From Stictocephala bisonia (taxonomy: Eukaryota > Arthropoda > Insecta > Hemiptera > Membracidae), in the NCBI GenBank assembly GCA_035578905.1, contig JAQJVL010000004.1:6755175-6819174 (forward strand): 64,000 nucleotides of DNA. Direction: 5' to 3'. Both the position numbers and the translations under genes were made by a program. Under the pieces are notes generated by a model. It did not search any database. It was not told the DNA's origin and saw only the letters and a program-made list of their open reading frames with translations. Position 1 is the first letter of the stretch; each line of letters opens with the position of its first letter. Shown here piece after piece: positions 34,311-47,700 of this stretch.

Positions 34311-36192
34311 CACAAGTAACACTAACTCGTGAACCAACGTTGACGATTTTAGGGCAACAACGTGAACCACAATTGATAGTTTTTAATACGTGTACTTGCC
34401 AATCAATTGTCAAAGTAGCTATGATTATTAAAGCCCTAATTGGTAAAACACAAAATGCCTCTTGTAATTAAATAATATCTTTAATTGTTTATGTCAACAT
34501 TAAACATTTATCTAAAGTATTTTTTATTTTAATAAGCAATTTTAAGAGCAATAAAAGTTTTTCTACGTAACATGGACCTAAACTTAAATTGGACAAGGAA
34601 TGTTATATTTGTATATAAATACAATGAACACTTGTAATATTTTGATCATTAAAATGTCATTTATATACATTTAAAATGGTATACTGGGGGTCTCAGGATA
34701 CTTAATTGGTTGACCTTTGACCCCATTAATTTTCATTAGTTCCATTTTGTATTATAATAGTTTAGGATTACCAAAATCAAATTTTGTCAATTACATAAGT
34801 TTTTTTGTTTATTAATCAAGTGTCAATAATAAAACAATAATAAACTGTTATAAAGATATCTGTTGAAATTACTTGTTTATATTTTGACACCAGGCTACTT
34901 AGTTTCAGTATTTTTCTAGAAATCGAAAAGAAACTAAGGAAATCAATTTTAATGCTTCAAATGAAATATTATTGAATTTAAAGCGCAAAGTAATCGAACG
35001 AAATGTATCTTCACAAGTAACAGACTAAACTATAAAAAACATCGCAAAATGTCTTTTGAAAAAAGTTCATTTGGTCATAAGAATAAAGGTAAAAAGTTTT
35101 GATTATGATAATCAGCAATAAATATTAAAATCACTTATTCAAATATTGAACATAATCAGCGTCATTATAGCCTACGGGATTGTTAAAATAAATGAACAAT
35201 TTAAATTTTGTTTTAAAATAGGGTTACATGAGTATTTTCTTTAAAATTACCAATTTATTTTACTACAACGTTACACATTCGTTGGCTAATAGACACGTTA
35301 TGACCACACTCTGTGGAATATCGGAAGCATTTTCAGATGATATTGTGCGTTTTACCGATTCCGATATATTTCAAAACAATAGATTTATGAATTTGGTATT
35401 CTTCATATTGCACGATGAATGGTTACGCACAAAGACGGTTGAGTCAGGACTAGAAGTCAGTCTGTTCCGTCAACCATTAACTATGTAAATATGTGTTTTA
35501 AAATGCTAACTCTTGTTCCATTATAAAGTAACATGATTTCATTTTTGATTGTATAGGAAATATAGCCCACGCCATACCAAACCCAAGAACTATATGCTTC
35601 TTACTTGATTATTTTTAATGTCCCATCCATGATTTTCATGTTTAACTTTAGTAACAAAACCATAACTTGGTGCCAAATCTGAGCGATGACGAAGTCGTTG
35701 TTTCAACTCCTTTCACACATTTCGAGGGCCCATACCGTGTGAGTAGCATGAGAAGGAATTGAAGCAACAGTTGCACGATATCAGCACGCTAATCTTTTCT
35801 AAAAAGTAATCTGAGAGAGTCATTCACCGAGCGATCTAAAGCTTCAGGACTTAGTGCCTGAGTTAGAGTTAGCGCAGTTCATTGCACTGTACTGGTCCTC
35901 CCTGTACTCTATCTGATAAGTTTTCCGTACAGATAAATAGTCTATGGGGGAATGGACTTAAGGGTAATGGGAGGGATATAAAGGTTAAAGATAATAGGAA
36001 GGATATAGAGCAGCATTTTAAAAAATAATGAAAATTTTAAATATTGAACCCAATAAGTTAGGGAATTTCAACTGGACTTGTTTGTCAAGTCGCTAAACAC
36101 AATATTCAATAAACAGTGGAGTGATGTAATATTTACATCAGAAAAATTATGTTCTACGAACTTATTAGTTTTGTTTCTTAATAGTTTTAAAA
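34311..36192. other. AT-rich spacer with one unassigned frame
   Basis: An 86-codon plus frame at 35228-35488 contains TTLCGISEAFSDDIVRFTDS and HDEWLRTKTVESGLEVSLF. It is less AT-driven than other frames here but has no family I recognise; it could be a fragment of a decayed transposase or an exon. The remainder shows nothing. Confidence 0.3.
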
Positions 36193-39100
36193 GGAATTGA
36201 AGCAACGATGATGGTATTTGTGAGCGTACAGTCGTCGACCTCCTAATATTTGCCGTATTAAAACAGGAATCACCTTAACTCGATACCCCTGAAGCAATGA
36301 TGGAGTTTTAGTGCACGTGCAGTCGAGGACCTTCGACCATATGCCTTATTAAAACACAAACCATCTTATCTCGATAAACCTGAAGAAACGATGATAGTAT
36401 TAGTGCGCGTACAGCCGAGGACCTTTGACCATATGCCTTATTAAAACACAAATCATCTTGACTCGATAAACCTGAAGATACGATGATAGTATTAGTGCGC
36501 GTACAGCCGATGACCTTTGACCATATGCCTTATTAAAACACAAACCATCTTATCTCGATAAACCTGAAGATACGATGATAGTATTAGTGCGCGTACAGCC
36601 GATGACCTTTGACCATATGCCTTATTAAAACACAAATCATCTTGACTCGATAAACCTGAAGATACGATGATAGTATTAGTGCGCGTACAGCCGATGACCT
36701 TTGACCATATGCCTTATTAAAACACAAATCATCTTGACTCGATAAACCTGAAGATACGATGATAGTATTAGTGCGCGTACAGCCGATGACCTTTGACCAT
36801 ATGCCTTATTAAAACACAAACCATCTTATCTCGATAAACCTGAAGAAACGATGATAGTATTAGTGCGCGTACAGTCGAGGACCTTTGACCATATGCCTTA
36901 TTAAAACACAAATCATCTTTACTCGATAAACCTGAAGAAACGATGATAGTATTAGTGCGCGTACAGTCGAGGACCTTTGACCATATGCCTTATTAAAACA
37001 CAAATCATCTTGACTCGATAAACCTGAAGAAACGATGATAGTATTAGTGCGCGTACAGTCGAGGACCTTTGACCATATGCCTTATTAAAACACAAATCAT
37101 CTTGACTCGATAAACCTGAAGAAACGATGATAGTATTAGTGCGCGTACAGTCGAGGACCTTTGACCATATGCCTTATTAAAACACAAATCATCTTGACTC
37201 GATAAACCTGAAGAAACGATGATAGTATTAGTGCGCGTACAGTCGAGGACCTTTGACCATATGCCTTATTAAAACACAAATCATCTTGACTCGATAAACC
37301 TGAAGAAACGATGATAGTATTAGTGCGCGTACAGTCGAGGACCTTTGACCATATGCCTTATTAAAACACAAATCATCTTGACTCGATAAACCTGAAGAAA
37401 CGATGATAGTATTAGTGCGCGTACAGCCGATGACCTTTGACCATATGCCTTATTAAAACACAAATCATCTTTACTCGATAAACCTGAAGAAACGATGATA
37501 GTATTAGTGCGCGTACAGTCGAGGACCTTTGACCATATGCCTTATTAAAACACAAATCATCTTTACTCGATAAACCTGAAGAAACGATGATAGTATTAGT
37601 GCGCGTACAGTCGAGGACCTTTGACCATATGCCTTATTAAAACACAAATCATCTTGACTCGATAAACCTGAAGAAACGATGATAGTATTAGTGCGCGTAC
37701 AGCCGATGACCTTTGACCATATGCCTTATTAAAACACAAATCATCTTGACTCGATAAACCTGAAGAAACGATGATAGTATTAGTGCGCGTACAGCCGATG
37801 ACCTTTGACCATATGCCTTATTAAAACACAAATCATCTTTACTCGATAAACCTGAAGAAACGATGATAGTATTAGTGCGCGTACAGCCGATGACCTTTGA
37901 CCATATGCCTTATTAAAACACAAATCATCTTGACTCGATAAACCTGAAGAAACGATGATAGTATTAGTGCGCGTACAGTCGAGGACCTTTGACCATATGC
38001 CTTATTAAAACACAAATCATCTTTACTCGATAAACCTGAAGAAACGATGATAGTATTAGTGCGCGTACAGCCGATGACCTTTGACCATATGCCTTATTAA
38101 AACACAAATCATCTTTACTCGATAAACCTGAAGAAACGATGATAGTATTAGTGCGCGTACAGCCGATGACCTTTGACCATATGCCTTATTAAAACACAAA
38201 TCATCTTGACTCGATAAACCTGAAGAAACGATGATAGTATTAGTGCGCGTACAGCCGATGACCTTTGACCATATGCCTTATTAAAACACAAATCATCTTG
38301 ACTCGATAAACCTGAAGAAACGATGATAGTATTAGTGCGCGTACAGCCGATGACCTTTGACCATATGCCTTATTAAAACACAAATCATCTTTACTCGATA
38401 AACCTGAAGAAACGATGATAGTATTAGTGCGCGTACAGCCGATGACCTTTGACCATATGCCTTATTAAAACACAAATCATCTTGACTCGATAAACCTGAA
38501 GAAACGATGATAGTATTAGTGCGCGTACAGCCGATGACCTTTGACCATATGCCTTATTAAAACACAAATCATCTTGACTCGATAAACCTGAAGAAACGAT
38601 GATAGTTTTAGTGCACGTACAGTCGAGGACCTTCGACCATATGCCTTAAAAAACACAAACCATCTTATCTCGATAAACCTGAAGAAACGATGATAGTTTT
38701 AGTGCACGTACAGTCGAGGACCTTCGACCATATGCCTTAAAAAACACAAACCATCTTATCTCGATAAACCTGAAGAAACGATGATAGTATTAGTGCACGT
38801 ACAGTCGAGGACCTTCGACCATATGCCTTAAAAAACACAAACCATCTTATCTCGATAAACCTGAAGAAACGATGATAGTATTAGTGCGCGTACAGTCGAG
38901 GACCTTTGACCATATGCCTTATTAAAACACAAATCATCTTTACTCGATAAACCTGAAGATACGATGATAGTATTAGTGCGCGTACAGCCGATGACCTTCG
39001 ACCATATGCCTTATTCAAACACAAATCATCTTGACTCGATACCTCTGAAGCAACAATGATGGTATTAGTGCACGCACAGTCCAGGACCTTAGACCATATG

Positions 39101-40498
39101 CCTTATTAAAACATAAATCATCTTGACTCGATAAACCTGAAGCAACAATGATGGTATTAGTGCGCGTACGGTCGAGAACCTTCGACCACATGCCTTATTA
39201 AAACACAAATCGTCTTAACTCAATTCACCAGAAGAAACGATGATGGTATTAGTGCGCGCACAGTCAAAAACCTTTGACCATATGCCTTATTAAAAAATAA
39301 ATCATCTTGAATCGATATACCTGAAGCAACTATGATGGTATTAATCCGCGTACAGTCGTCGACCTCCGAAAATTTGTCATATTAAAACGGGAATCACCTT
39401 GACTCAATACCCCTGAAGCAACGATGATGGTATTAGTTACGTACAGTCATCGACCGTAGACTATTTGCCGTATTAAAGAACAAATCACCTTGACTAGATA
39501 CACTTAAAGCTACGATGGTGGTATTAGTGCTCGTACAGTCGTGGACCTTCTACCATTTATCGTATTAACGCACAAATAACCTTGACTTGATACACCTGAA
39601 AAAAATTGATGGTATTAGTGCGAGTAAAGTCGGCAACTGTAGACTATTTGCGTATTAAAACAGGGATAACCTTGACTTGATACCCCTGAAGCAACGATAG
39701 TGGTATTAGTGCGTGCACAGTCGTAATTCTTTAACTATTTGTCATATTAAAGGACAAATCACATTGACTCGATAAACCCGAAGCAACGATAATGGTATTA
39801 ATGCGTGTGAAGTCGTCGACCGTAGACTATTTGTCATGTTGCAGCACAAATCACCTTGACCCGATACACCTGAAGCAACGATGATGGTATTAGTGCACGT
39901 ACAGTCGGGGACCTTCGACCATTTGCCATAATAAAGCACGAACCACCTTGACTCGATACACCTGAAGCAACGATGATGGTATTAGTTCACGTACAGTTGT
40001 AGGAATACACCTGTAGGAATGATAATGGTATTAGTGCGCGTACAGTACCTTCGACCTTTCGCAGTATTAAAGCATAAACATAAACAAAACCTTTACTCGA
40101 TACCCCTGAAGCAATGATGACGGTATTAGTTTGCGTACAGTAATGAACCTTCGACCATTTGCCGTATTAAAGCACAAATCACCTTAAATTAATACACTTA
40201 AAACAACGATAATAGTATTAGTTCGCGTACAGTAATGAACCTTCGACCATTTGCCGTATGAAAGCACAATTTACCTTGACTCGACACACCTGAATCAACG
40301 ATAATGGTATTAGTGCGCGTACAGTCGGGGACCTTCGACCATTTGCCGTATTAAAGCACAATTCATCTTGACTCGACACATCTGAAGCAACGATAATGTT
40401 ATTAGTGCGCGTACAGTCGGGGACCTTCGACCATTTGAAGTATTAAAGCAGAAATCACCCTGATTCTATACACGTGAGGCTACGATGATGGTATTAGT
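36193..40498 (+). repeat. 92-bp satellite array, left part
   Basis: Head-to-tail copies of a 92-bp unit containing CGATGATAGTATTAGTGCGC, then ACCTTTGACCATATGCC and CTCGATAAACCTGAAG. The 92-bp spacing was checked at 37023 and 37115. The core from about 36350 to 38990 is highly homogeneous; two alternating states (CAGTCGAGGACC and CAGCCGATGACC; GAAACG and GATACG) mark larger duplicated blocks. Toward 39000-40498 copies diverge strongly, as expected at array edges. Confidence 0.97.
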
Positions 40499-41576
40499 GT
40501 CTTACCGTAAGAGGTACCTTTCTCTTACCGTTTCACTTTTTGCTGATGATACTTGTTTGATTTTTAATCACAACAACTATCAAACCCTCTCTCAGCAATT
40601 TCTTGCAACATCAAATCAACTTCTGGAATGGTTCACAGCTAATAAATTACATCTAAATCTATTAAAAACAGAATTTATCGAATTTCAAACACAGCCAACA
40701 CAGAATGTCCCGAATCATTTCCTTCTTAATAATAATACTTTAAATAGCGCACTATCTACAAAGTTCTTAGGTGTCCAAATAGATTCTAGCCTAAAATGGG
40801 ACACTCACATAAATTATCTTGTAAAACATCTTAACTCAACAATATTTACCCTGAGGTTCCTCTCGTCATTTGCCTCCCGAGAAACTCTCAAGCTGGGTTA
40901 CGGTGGTTTATTTGAGTCTAGGATGAGCTATGGAATAATCTTCTGAGGTTTCTGTGGTGGTTTCTGTTTGGGTTCTTTTGAAAGAATGTTCCATCTACAA
41001 AAGAGGGCTCTAAGGGTCGTCTGGGGATTGCAACAATCACAGAGCTGTAGGGAGGACTTCTGATCAAGTGGTAGTCTCACCTTAGCATGCCTTTTAATGT
41101 ATCATACAGCAGTTTTTATTTCTTAAATTAGAGTGACTTTCCTGTCTTAGTTCACTCTTACAGCACAAGACACAAACATAATCTGGTTATCAATAAATTT
41201 AGACTGTCATTGTTTAAAAACTCTTAATTCTGCCTTGGACCAAAAATATTTAATTCTCTTCCTGAACATATAAAAACACAAATTAGCTTGAAATCATTTA
41301 AAATTCTTTCAAAAGACCACTTGATCTGGAAAGCTTATTACAGTCTTCAAGAAGCTCTCGAGGGGGCCCCATTTTGAGGCCAGATCGGTCACTATATTAT
41401 CATGATATAAACAAGTTTAATATTATTATTGTTATATTTTGCATGATTGTAATTTTTAAATTAATTTGTTATGAATATGTATATTATTTATGTTTGTATG
41501 ATATACAAATTAATTGACATGCACAGAAAACTGTAATATGTTCTATTGTGTTAGTAAAGAAATTGATTTGAATTGA
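40499..41576 (+). mobile_element. 5'-truncated LINE E inside the 92-bp satellite
   Basis: Non-satellite DNA interrupting the array within a GATGGTATTAGT monomer site. ATTAGT occurs on both sides (40493-40498 and 41577-41582), consistent with a 6-bp target duplication. It begins just before the catalytic box of a reverse transcriptase. It ends after a 3' UTR with an AT-rich AAATTGATTTGAATTGAATT tail. Confidence 0.85.
40500..41390 (+). pseudogene. LINE E reverse transcriptase, C-terminal part
   Basis: The frame 40500-40946 reads LTVSLFADDTCLIFN (FADD catalytic box), WFTANKLHLNLLKTEFIEF, STKFLGVQIDSSLKWDTHI and ESRMSYGIIF, then stops at 40944-40946. Beyond it the thumb and C-terminal region continue in broken frames (FHLQKRALRVVWG, ALDQKYLILF, SGKLI). 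It belongs to the same broad APE-type group as LINEs A and C. It is truncated at its 5' end and carries several stops, so it is inactive. Confidence 0.85.
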
Positions 41577-42435
41577 ATTAGTCATCGTACAGTCGATGAC
41601 CTTAGACCATTTGTCGTATTAAAGCACAAATCAGCCTGACTCGATACTTCGGAAGCAACGATAATGGTTTTAGAGCGCTTACAGTTTTGGACCTACGACC
41701 ATTTTTCGTATTAAAGCACAAATCATCTTCACTTGTAACACCTAAAGAAACGATGATGGTATTAGTGCGCGTACAGTCGTGGACCTTCGACCACTTTCCG
41801 TATTAAGAAAATCACTTTAACCCGATACACCTGTACAATGTTGGTGGTAATAGTGCGCGTACAGTCCTGGTCCTTCGACCTTATGGCGTATTAAAGCATA
41901 AATCACCTTTACTAGATTCACCTGAAGCAACGAAGATGGTATTAGAAGGCATAAAGTCAATGGCTATTTGCCATACTAAAAAACAAATGTCCTTGACTCA
42001 AAAAACTTCAAGCAACGATGATGGTATTAGTGTACGTACAGTCGTTGACCTTCAATCTTTTACCGTATTAAAGCACAAATCACCTTGACTCGATACACCT
42101 GCAGCAACGATGTTGGTATTAGTGTACGTACAGTCGCTGACCCTCGACCATTTGCCGTATTAAACAATAAATCACCTGGGCTCGATACATCTGATGAAAC
42201 GATGATGGTATTAAAGCGCGTACAGTCCTGGACCTTCGGCCATTTGACGTATTAAAGCAAAAATCACCTTGACTCAATACACATCGGGCTACGATGATTG
42301 TATTAGTCATCGTACAGACGGGGACTATGATGATGGTATTAAAGCGTACAGTCCTGGACCTTCGGCCATTTGACGTATTAAAGCACAAATCACCTTGACT
42401 CGTTACTCCTGAAGCAACGATGATGGTGTTAGTGC
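41577..42435 (+). repeat. 92-bp satellite array, middle part
   Basis: The array resumes in the same orientation with diverged monomers (CAACGATGATGGTATTAG, ACCTTCGACCATTTG, CACAAATCACCTTGACTCG). Spacing is irregular from indels. It ends at the palindromic junction centred between 42435 and 42436. Confidence 0.92.
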
Positions 42436-43268
42436 GCACTAACACTATCATCATTGCTTCATGTGTATCGAGTCAAAGTGATTTATGCTTTAATACAGCA
42501 AATGGTCGAATGGCAACTACTATACGGACACTAATACCATCATCGTTGCTTTTGATGTATAGGGAAAATGGGATTTGTACTTAAATACGACAAATGGTCG
42601 AAGGTCCAGGACTGTACGCGCACTATTACCACCAACATTGTACAGGTGTATCGGGTTAAAGTGATTTGTGCTTTAATACAGCAAATGGTCGAATGGCAAC
42701 TACTATACGGACACTAATACCATCATCGTTGCTTTTGATGTATAGGGAAAATGGGATTTGTACTTAAATACGACAAATGGTCGAAGGTCCACGGTTGTAC
42801 GTACACTAATACCATCATCGTTCAGGGGTTATCGAGTCAAGGTGATTCCTATTTTAATACGGCAAATAGTATACGGTCGGCGACTGTACGTAACTAATAC
42901 CATCATCGTTTCATCAGGTGTATCGGGTCAAGGTGATTCCTGTTTTAATACGGCAAATGGTCGGAGGTTCACGACTGTACGCGCACTAATACCATCATCG
43001 TTGCTTCAGGTGTATAGGGTCAAGGTGATTCCTGTTTTAATACGGCAAATGGTCGGAGGTCTACGACTGTACGCGCACTAATACCATCATCGTTGCTTCA
43101 GGGGTATTGAGTCAAGGTGATTCCTGTTTTAATACGGCAAATCGTCGAAGGTCCACGACTGTACGGGCTCTACTAATATCAACATTTTTGCTTCATGTGT
43201 ATCGGTCAGGTGTATTTGTGTTTTAGTATGGCGAATGGTCAAAGGTCATTGACTTTACGCGCAAGTGA
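42436..43268 (-). repeat. Inverted segment of the 92-bp satellite
   Basis: Monomers here are in the opposite orientation (CTAATACCATCATCGTTGCT, TCAAGGTGATT). The left boundary is a head-to-head junction: about 25 bases on each side of 42435/42436 are reverse complements with only two mismatches. The segment contains a 181-bp duplication: 42497-42607 recurs at 42678-42788. Open frames through it are satellite by-products. Confidence 0.93.
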
Positions 43269-43768
43269 TCAATGAGTAAAGTTGAAGCACAATTCAACTT
43301 TACTCGATAAACTTAAGCTAAGATAATGGTATTAGTGCACGTACAGTCGTGGTTCCTCGACCATTTTCCGTATTAAAGGACAAATCATCTTGAATCGATA
43401 CATCTGAAGCTACGATTATGGTATTAGTGCGCGTACAGTCGTGTACCTTCGACCATTTGCCGTAATAAAGCACAAATCACCTTGAATCGATACATCTGAA
43501 GCTACGATTATGGTATTAGTGTGTGTACAGTCTAGGACTTTTGACCATTTGCCCAAATCACCTTGACTCGATAAACCTGATGAAAAGATTATGATATTAG
43601 TGCGCTTACAGTGCTGGACCTTCTACCATTAGCCGTATTAAAGCACAAATCACCTTGATTCGATACATTTGAAGCTACGAGTATGGTATTAGTGCGTGTA
43701 CAGTCGTGGACTTTCGACCATTTGCCGTATTAAAGCACAAATCACCTTGATTCGATATACCTGAAGTA
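43269..43768 (+). repeat. 92-bp satellite array, right edge
   Basis: Orientation returns to plus, with diverged monomers (TACGATTATGGTATTAGTG) to about 43768. The sequence after that is unique AT-rich DNA. Confidence 0.9.
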
Positions 43769-44769
43769 AAAGTGGCCTTCATTATTTATTACCTAAAGTA
43801 CAGTATAAGTTATGGTTATTTCAGAACTGTAATAAAAAGTAACGAGTTAAAATAAAAGTGCTACAAAAAACAATAAATATCTTCATTCTAATTCCAGTAA
43901 AATTGATAATTACTGAGAAATTTGCAGACAGTTGATGTTGATAAAAAGTGTTCCCTCTATAAATTAAAAAAAGTTCAATGTTATACTTTCAAATATACTA
44001 CGATGAAATTTATTGATAGAGTATGGTAGCTTGAACTTAATGTTTAAAAACATTCATTTGGTAATGAATGTTTCACATCATACCCATAGATAAGTTTAAA
44101 TGATTCCTTACACATTTAATAAACGGTTACATTTAATTATAAGTGGCACACCTATCAATTCCACATCAAAATGTGAACTTGTAAACGTAATGGAGGTTAG
44201 ACTATCGTATCTTGCAAAAACACACGGTTATCTTTCAAGGTTTGCAATTAAGTAAAGTGAGCATAACTTTGAAACAAATATTCATATTATATATATATTC
44301 GGACACATATAAAATAAAATAACTCATCCCACCCTTTATTAAGACGTTTAATAAAACAAGTCAAAGTTAACTGTTCGGGGATGATGTTCGCGTCCGCAGC
44401 TATCCATGGCTCTTTTTAGGAATGTCTCTGCATAGGGTAAAGATTGTCTACCAAGTCTAGAACTAAACTAAACTTACTAAACAACTTTGATGTTGGTCTC
44501 GTGTTTCTGACCTATAAAAATATTAGAAGCATCATCGCAGTAATTATTAATCGGCACCTTTTTGTATTTAGGTTAAGTTGTAAGCACTTCCAACAAGGGT
44601 TTTTAGGTTATGTTAAAATTAAATAAATATTGGTTTACGTTTTATTTGTTATATATGGTTTGAGAGGACAATTCACATGTACCTCCATTGTATTTATTGA
44701 TTTATTATTTTATATACATAAATCAAAAATAAATACAAGAAAGTCAAGTGTTTGTTGATGACAGTGTCC
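43769..44769. other. AT-rich spacer between two satellites
   Basis: No gene recognised. A 60-codon frame at 44444-44626 has no motif. A short TATA tract lies near 44290. Confidence 0.45.
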
Positions 44770-47700
44770 CGCATGTTACCAACGAACACTTGAAAGGTCA
44801 ATAATGTAATCAAGTACTAAAGGTAATGTCTCAACTCTAAGAAACAAACATTATACTAACGAAGTCTTACACTAGGACTAACGATGTCTTAACTCTCACC
44901 AAGAAACAAGTGGGCTAACTATGTTTTAGCTCTCACCAACAAACACGTGGACGATCTATGTGTTACCTCTCACCAACAAACATGTACACTAACGATGTCT
45001 TACCTGCCACCAACTAACACGTAGACTAACTATGTCTTACCTCTCACCAACACACACGTACACTAACGATGTCTTACCTCACACCAACAAACAGGTGGAC
45101 TAACCATGCTTTATCTCTCACCAACAAACACGTAGACTAACTATGTCTTACCTCTCACCAACACACACGTACACTAACGATGTCTTACCTCTCACCAACA
45201 CACACGTACACTAACGATGTCTTACCTCTCACCAACGCACACGTACACTAACGATGTCTTACCTCACACCAACAAACACGTGGACTAACCATGCTTTATC
45301 TCTCACCAACAAACACGTAGACTAACGATGTCTTACCTCTCACAAACACACACGTACACTAACGATGTATTACCTCACACCAACTCACACGTACACTAAC
45401 GATGTCTTACCTCACACCAACAAACACGTGGACTAACCATGCCTTATCTCTCACCAACAAACACGTAGACTAACGATGTCTTACCTCTCACCAACAATCA
45501 CGTAGACTAACGATGTCCAACCTCTCACCATAAAACACGTAGACTAACGATGACTTACCTCTCACCAACAAACACGTACACTAACGATGTCTTACCTCAC
45601 ACCAACAACCCCGTAGACTAACGATGTCTTACCTCTCACCAACAAGCACTTAGACTAACGATGTCTAACCTCTCACCATAAAACACGTAGACTAACGATG
45701 TCTTACCTCTCACCAACAAACACGTGTACTAACGATGTCTTACTTCTCACCAACAAACACGTGGACTAACTATGTCTTACCTCTCACCAATAAACACGAG
45801 GACTATCTATGTCTTACACTAGGACTAACGATGTCTTAACTCTCACCAACACAAACGTGGAATAATTATGTATTCCCTCACACCAACAAACACGTGGATT
45901 AACAATGTCTTACCTCTCACCAACAAACACGTGTACTACCGATGTATTAGCTCTCACCAAAATACACGTGGACTATCTATGTCTTACACTAGGACTAACG
46001 ATGTCTTAACTCTCACCCACACACACGTGGACTAACTATGTCTTACCTCTCACCAACAAATACGTGGACTAACTATGTGTTACCTCTCAGCAACAAACAC
46101 TAGGACTAATGATGTATTAATTCCCACCAACATACACGTGGCCTAACGATGTCTTAACTCTCACCAACAAACACGTGGACTAAATATATCTTACCTCTCA
46201 CCAACAAACACGTGGACTAACTATGTGTTACCTCTCAGCAACAAACACTAGGACTAATGATGTATTAATTCCCACCAACATACACGTGGCCTAACGATGT
46301 CTTAACTCTCACCCACACACACGTGGACTAACTATGTGTTACCTTTCAGCAACAAACACTAGGACTAATGATGTATTAATTCCCACCAACAAACACGTGG
46401 CCTAAATATATCTTACCTCTCACCAACAAACACGTGGACTAACTATGTGTTACCTCTCAGCAACAAACACTAGGACTAATGATGTATTAATTCCCACCAA
46501 CAAACACGTGGACTAAATATATCTTACCTCTCACCAACAAACACGTGGACTAACTATGTGTTACCTCTCAGCAACAAACACTAGGACTAATGATGTATTA
46601 ATTCCCACCAACAAACACGTGGACTAAATATATCTTACCTCTCACCAACAAATACGTGGACTAACTATGTGTTACCTCTCAGCAACAAACACTAGGACTA
46701 ATGATGTATTAATTCCCACCAACAAACACGTGGACTAAATATATCTTACCTCTCACCAACAAACACGTGGACTAACTATGTGTTACCTCTCAGCAACAAA
46801 CACGTGGACTAAATATATCTTACCTCTCACCAACAAACACGTGGACTAACTATGTGTTACCTCTCAGCAACAAACACGTGGACTAACTATGTGTTACCTC
46901 TCAGCAACAAACACGTGGACTAAATATATCTTACCTCTCACCAACAAACACGTGGACTAACTATGTGTTACCTCTCAGCAACAAACACGTGGACTAACTA
47001 TGTGTTACCTCTTACCAACAAACACGTGGACTAACTATGTTTTACCTCTTACCAACAAACACGTGGACTAAATATATCTTACCTCTCACCAACAAACACG
47101 TGGACTAACTATGTGTTACCTCTCAGCAACAAACACGTGGACTAACTATGTGTTACCTCTCAGCAACAAACACGTGGACTAACTATGTGTTACCTCTCAG
47201 CAACAAACACTAGGACTAATGATGTATTAATTCCCACCAACAAACACGTGGACTAAATATATCTTACCTCTCACCAACAAACACGTGGACTAACTATGTG
47301 TTACCTCTCAGCAACAAACACGTGGACTAAATATATCTTACCTCTCACCAACAAACACGTGGACTAAATATATCTTACCTCTCACCAACAAACACGTGGA
47401 CTAAATATATCTTACCTCTCACCAACAAACACGTGGACTAAATATATCTTACCTCTCACCAACAAACACGTGGACTAACTATGTGTTACCTCTCAGCAAC
47501 AAACACGAGGACTAATGATGTATTAATTCCCACCAACAAACACGTGGACTAAATATATCTTACCTCTCACCAACAAACACGTGGACTAACTATGTGTTAC
47601 CTCTCACCAACAAACACGTGGACTAAATATATCTTACCTCTCACCAACAAACACGTGGACTAAATATATCTTACCTCTCACCAACAAACACGTGGACTAA

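Noticed and set aside
42119..43081. Two open frames of over 100 codons
   Set aside because: Both lie entirely in 92-bp satellite monomers in the inverted segment or next to its junction, and repeat the same peptide in each monomer.
36193..43768. CRISPR-like regular repeats
   Set aside because: Direct repeats have no unique spacers, the unit is contiguous, and the context is a eukaryotic genome.
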